Below the pieces are notes generated by a model. It saw nothing but the letters and a program-made list of their open reading frames with translations, did no database searches and was not told where the DNA came from. This document shows, in pieces, positions 61,571 through 64,000 of a DNA stretch of 64,000 nucleotides. Both the position numbers and the translations under genes were made by a program. Each line of letters starts with the position of its first letter. The first letter of the stretch is position 1. This DNA is from Pyrocephalus nanus. Lineage: Eukaryota; Chordata; Aves; Passeriformes; Tyrannidae. The DNA is taken from positions 60,283,938 to 60,347,937 of the forward strand of contig CM076259.1 in the NCBI GenBank assembly GCA_038380795.1, read 5' to 3'.

Positions 61571-64000
61571 GTCCTTGATAATTCCTTGGGTTAGTGTCTG
61601 AATGGAATTTTTATGTTGCTTTCATGATTCTTCATGTAACATTGTTTACAGTATAGTGTTTCTTAAGTCCTAATAGCATGCTACTTTTTTAAGGTGTTTG
61701 CTTCTTCTTCTGTACTGCTTTTAACATAAAATGAAATGGTTAGACTTCAGTTCAACAGATTCTTATTAAAGTAGGAGCTAGTCTGATAATGACTTAAATT
61801 GGTGCGACGTGGACATCACATGTTATTTGATAACCATTCCATTATAATTAAGAAGTGGCTAATAGACAATTAATATACAGGATTACACACTTAGCTAATT
61901 AGATGATTTAAAATTTTTTTTTTTTTAGATTAAAATGGACAGGACCCCATAAATCACTATTAGAGATCATTTAATAAACTTGAACTCTCAATTTTCCCCC
62001 TGTCAATCAGGAATGAAACTACTGACTTTTCCTCTCACCCAGAGAGACTTGTCACATGGAAGAACTGCTGTGCTCAGCATGAGCTGAAATGCCCTCAACT
62101 CCCAAATCTTGCATCTGTTTGCAGGACATCACAGCTCAAGTCTGTGTTCTCATGTTCTGTTCTACTCGTCAAGACCCACAGCTCCTGCTCCTGCACATGA
62201 AATGGAGTGTTCCCCGTGTCCCCATAGTTTTAGCAGCCTCTTCCTTTGTGCCCATGAGAGACAAGAATTTTGCACGTGGCTTTCTGTAATCCCCGTCAAG
62301 AAGGAACGGTTCTGCAAAGCTGATCCCATTTAGGTGTCCCAGGCCATGCAGCAGTTGTTGACTCGGCAACACCTTCCCTTAAAGGGTGCATGTGTGAGCC
62401 AAGCTGAGCTGGAGTTCCCTGCTGGGGTGTGAGGCTCTCTTTTAACCACCTTAATTGAGGAGGCTAAGAACTGCAGACTCTTCAGCACTTGCTGCAGGAA
62501 GAGACAGCTACGCCTTTGGGAAGTGGCACATAATATCCAAAAACACTGAGGGCAGAGAAGAATTCACCTCCAAATTGTAGACAACTTTGAGATGTCTATG
62601 TGTAATACCTACAGGGCAGTAAAGTGTTTAAGCTTTATTGCAGTCAGCAGATACCTAATCAGTGCAGTAATGAGGGCTGAAGCATCACTTGGCTGACAAA
62701 CCACGAAGGGCTCAAGTCTGTTGCCTGAACACCACTGCTTATTGCTATTTGGTGTTTGTGTGTATCAGAGGTCAGGGACAGTGTGTTCAGCACATCCTGG
62801 TGGCAGGCCTGCTTCTCAGAGTGTCCCCTGCAGGGCCATGCAGGACACCCCCTGGTCACATGTGGCGCACTGAGGTGACTGTATCCATCTCCAAATTGTC
62901 CCTGTGTTCAGAAAGACCAAGGAACTCCTTTAGGTACAATGTCAGCTCTGCCCCTCCATCCCCTGCAATGAGCGTGCCTCTGTCTGCAGAACTGAAACAA
63001 GTGCACCAATGATAATTTCTTCTACTATTTACTCAACAATAAACTACTAATGGGCTGTTCCAGCAGCACAGAGTGCTCTGTAAATTTTGATCTGATCAGA
63101 CAGAGCTAGGAGAGTGATATAGTAATTGGGCTGTGTTTTGTTGGCAAGACTCACAAGCAGTATATCACAGAGGCACAGCACAAAGGAATAGTGTTGACAA
63201 GCAATGGCTTAGAGCTGACCAAGAGACTGCACCTGGTTTTGATGAAATGTTTGAAATATTCGTAGCTGAAGTAGAAAGAAAGCAGTGGGAATGAGATCTA
63301 GGTAGAACAACACAAAGCCTGACATATCTGTAAGATGTCACGTACTAGCAAAAGTCAGATGTTTTGCTTCACCTTGTAAACAACGTGTGTATTACAATCA
63401 TGGATATAAATAAAAGTAGCTTGTAGAGCTTCTTTACATGCTTTCATGTTCAAGGCACTTTACAAATAAAACCAAATTTCTCTTGACAGCTTGCATCAGA
63501 AAGTCAGTATCCCAAACTCTCTGAGGACCTGAGGAAATGGGGGTATGGGAACAGATGACTCTCCCAGTGTCTAAAGTGAAATTAGGATCAGAGGCAAGGT
63601 ATGAAAGTAGACATTTCCAACTTTTGTTTCAGCTCTCTGTCAACCCAGTGTTGACAGGAGTGTGCAGAGTTTGGTGTTTGCACAGCACTGGATGTGTGAG
63701 GGTTATACCAAGGCAAACTCAGCAGCTCTGTGATGGTGCCACTGGAAGGACAATTAGGCTAAATAGAGGTTGACATAGGTGTGTCCCTCAAGCCGTTTAT
63801 CTGTCTGAAAAAAAGCTGATCTGGAGTTTTCATTACTGATTTTTACACTGCTGACGAAGTGCACTCATCTCTTCCTGGGCAAAATACAATACTAAAGTAT
63901 CACCACCTTTCCCTCCAGACGCTTCATTGCCTCAAAACCCGAGAAAACATAATTTTTATTCCCTATCTAGTTATTGAGGTCAAGAGATGATTCAAGGGCA
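61571..64000. other. No gene recognised (to right edge)
   Basis: 61600-61960 is very AT-rich with many ATTA/TAAT cores and no repeat I know, so it is a candidate conserved noncoding block. The rest has only short overlapping frames. No splice-flanked exon seen. Confidence 0.5.

Noticed and set aside
1..64000. CRISPR arrays, bacterial operons or phage features
   Set aside because: None present. The sequence is vertebrate nuclear DNA with spliced genes and CR1 elements.

Overview
The window is nuclear DNA of a bird, and probably a passerine. Intron-rich vertebrate gene structure is combined with several CR1 LINE fragments, the dominant avian retrotransposon. At about 41.9 kb there is a SINE with a tRNA-Ile-like head and a CR1-like tail, a design known from passerine birds.

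The left third (1-21.2 kb, + strand) is the 3' half of COG3, subunit 3 of the conserved oligomeric Golgi complex. Twelve exons are resolved with consensus splice sites and consistent phases. They encode about the last 430 residues, followed by a 3'UTR of about 2.2 kb with three AATAAA signals. The introns hold only simple sequence.

From 21.2 to 38.1 kb the sequence is intergenic. It carries a young CR1 3' tail (25.4 kb), an old turtle/crocodile-type CR1 (28.6-29.5 kb), another CR1 piece (32.6-32.8 kb), a perfect 26-bp palindrome and some quiet blocks that look like candidate conserved noncoding DNA.

On the minus strand, two exons in matching phase (42748-42395 and 38342 to about 38100) form the 3' end of a second gene, convergent with COG3. 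It has splice signals, a stop codon and an AATAAA. I do not recognise the product, which is small, charged and probably nuclear. Its last intron contains a CR1 with the SINE nested inside it.

The right third (42.75-64 kb) shows no exon I can defend. It holds a CR1 on the minus strand, an 18-bp-stem snap-back hairpin beside that CR1, a duplicated purine-rich block at 58.2-58.4 kb, and an unusual CR1 piece at 60.3-61.6 kb that keeps the 5' endonuclease part rather than the 3' end. In human, COG3 lies on 13q14 with ERICH6B, CBY2, SIAH3 and ZC3H13 beyond it, so the minus-strand gene could be one of these or a lineage-specific gene; the sequence alone does not settle it. I see no convincing new multi-gene system here.
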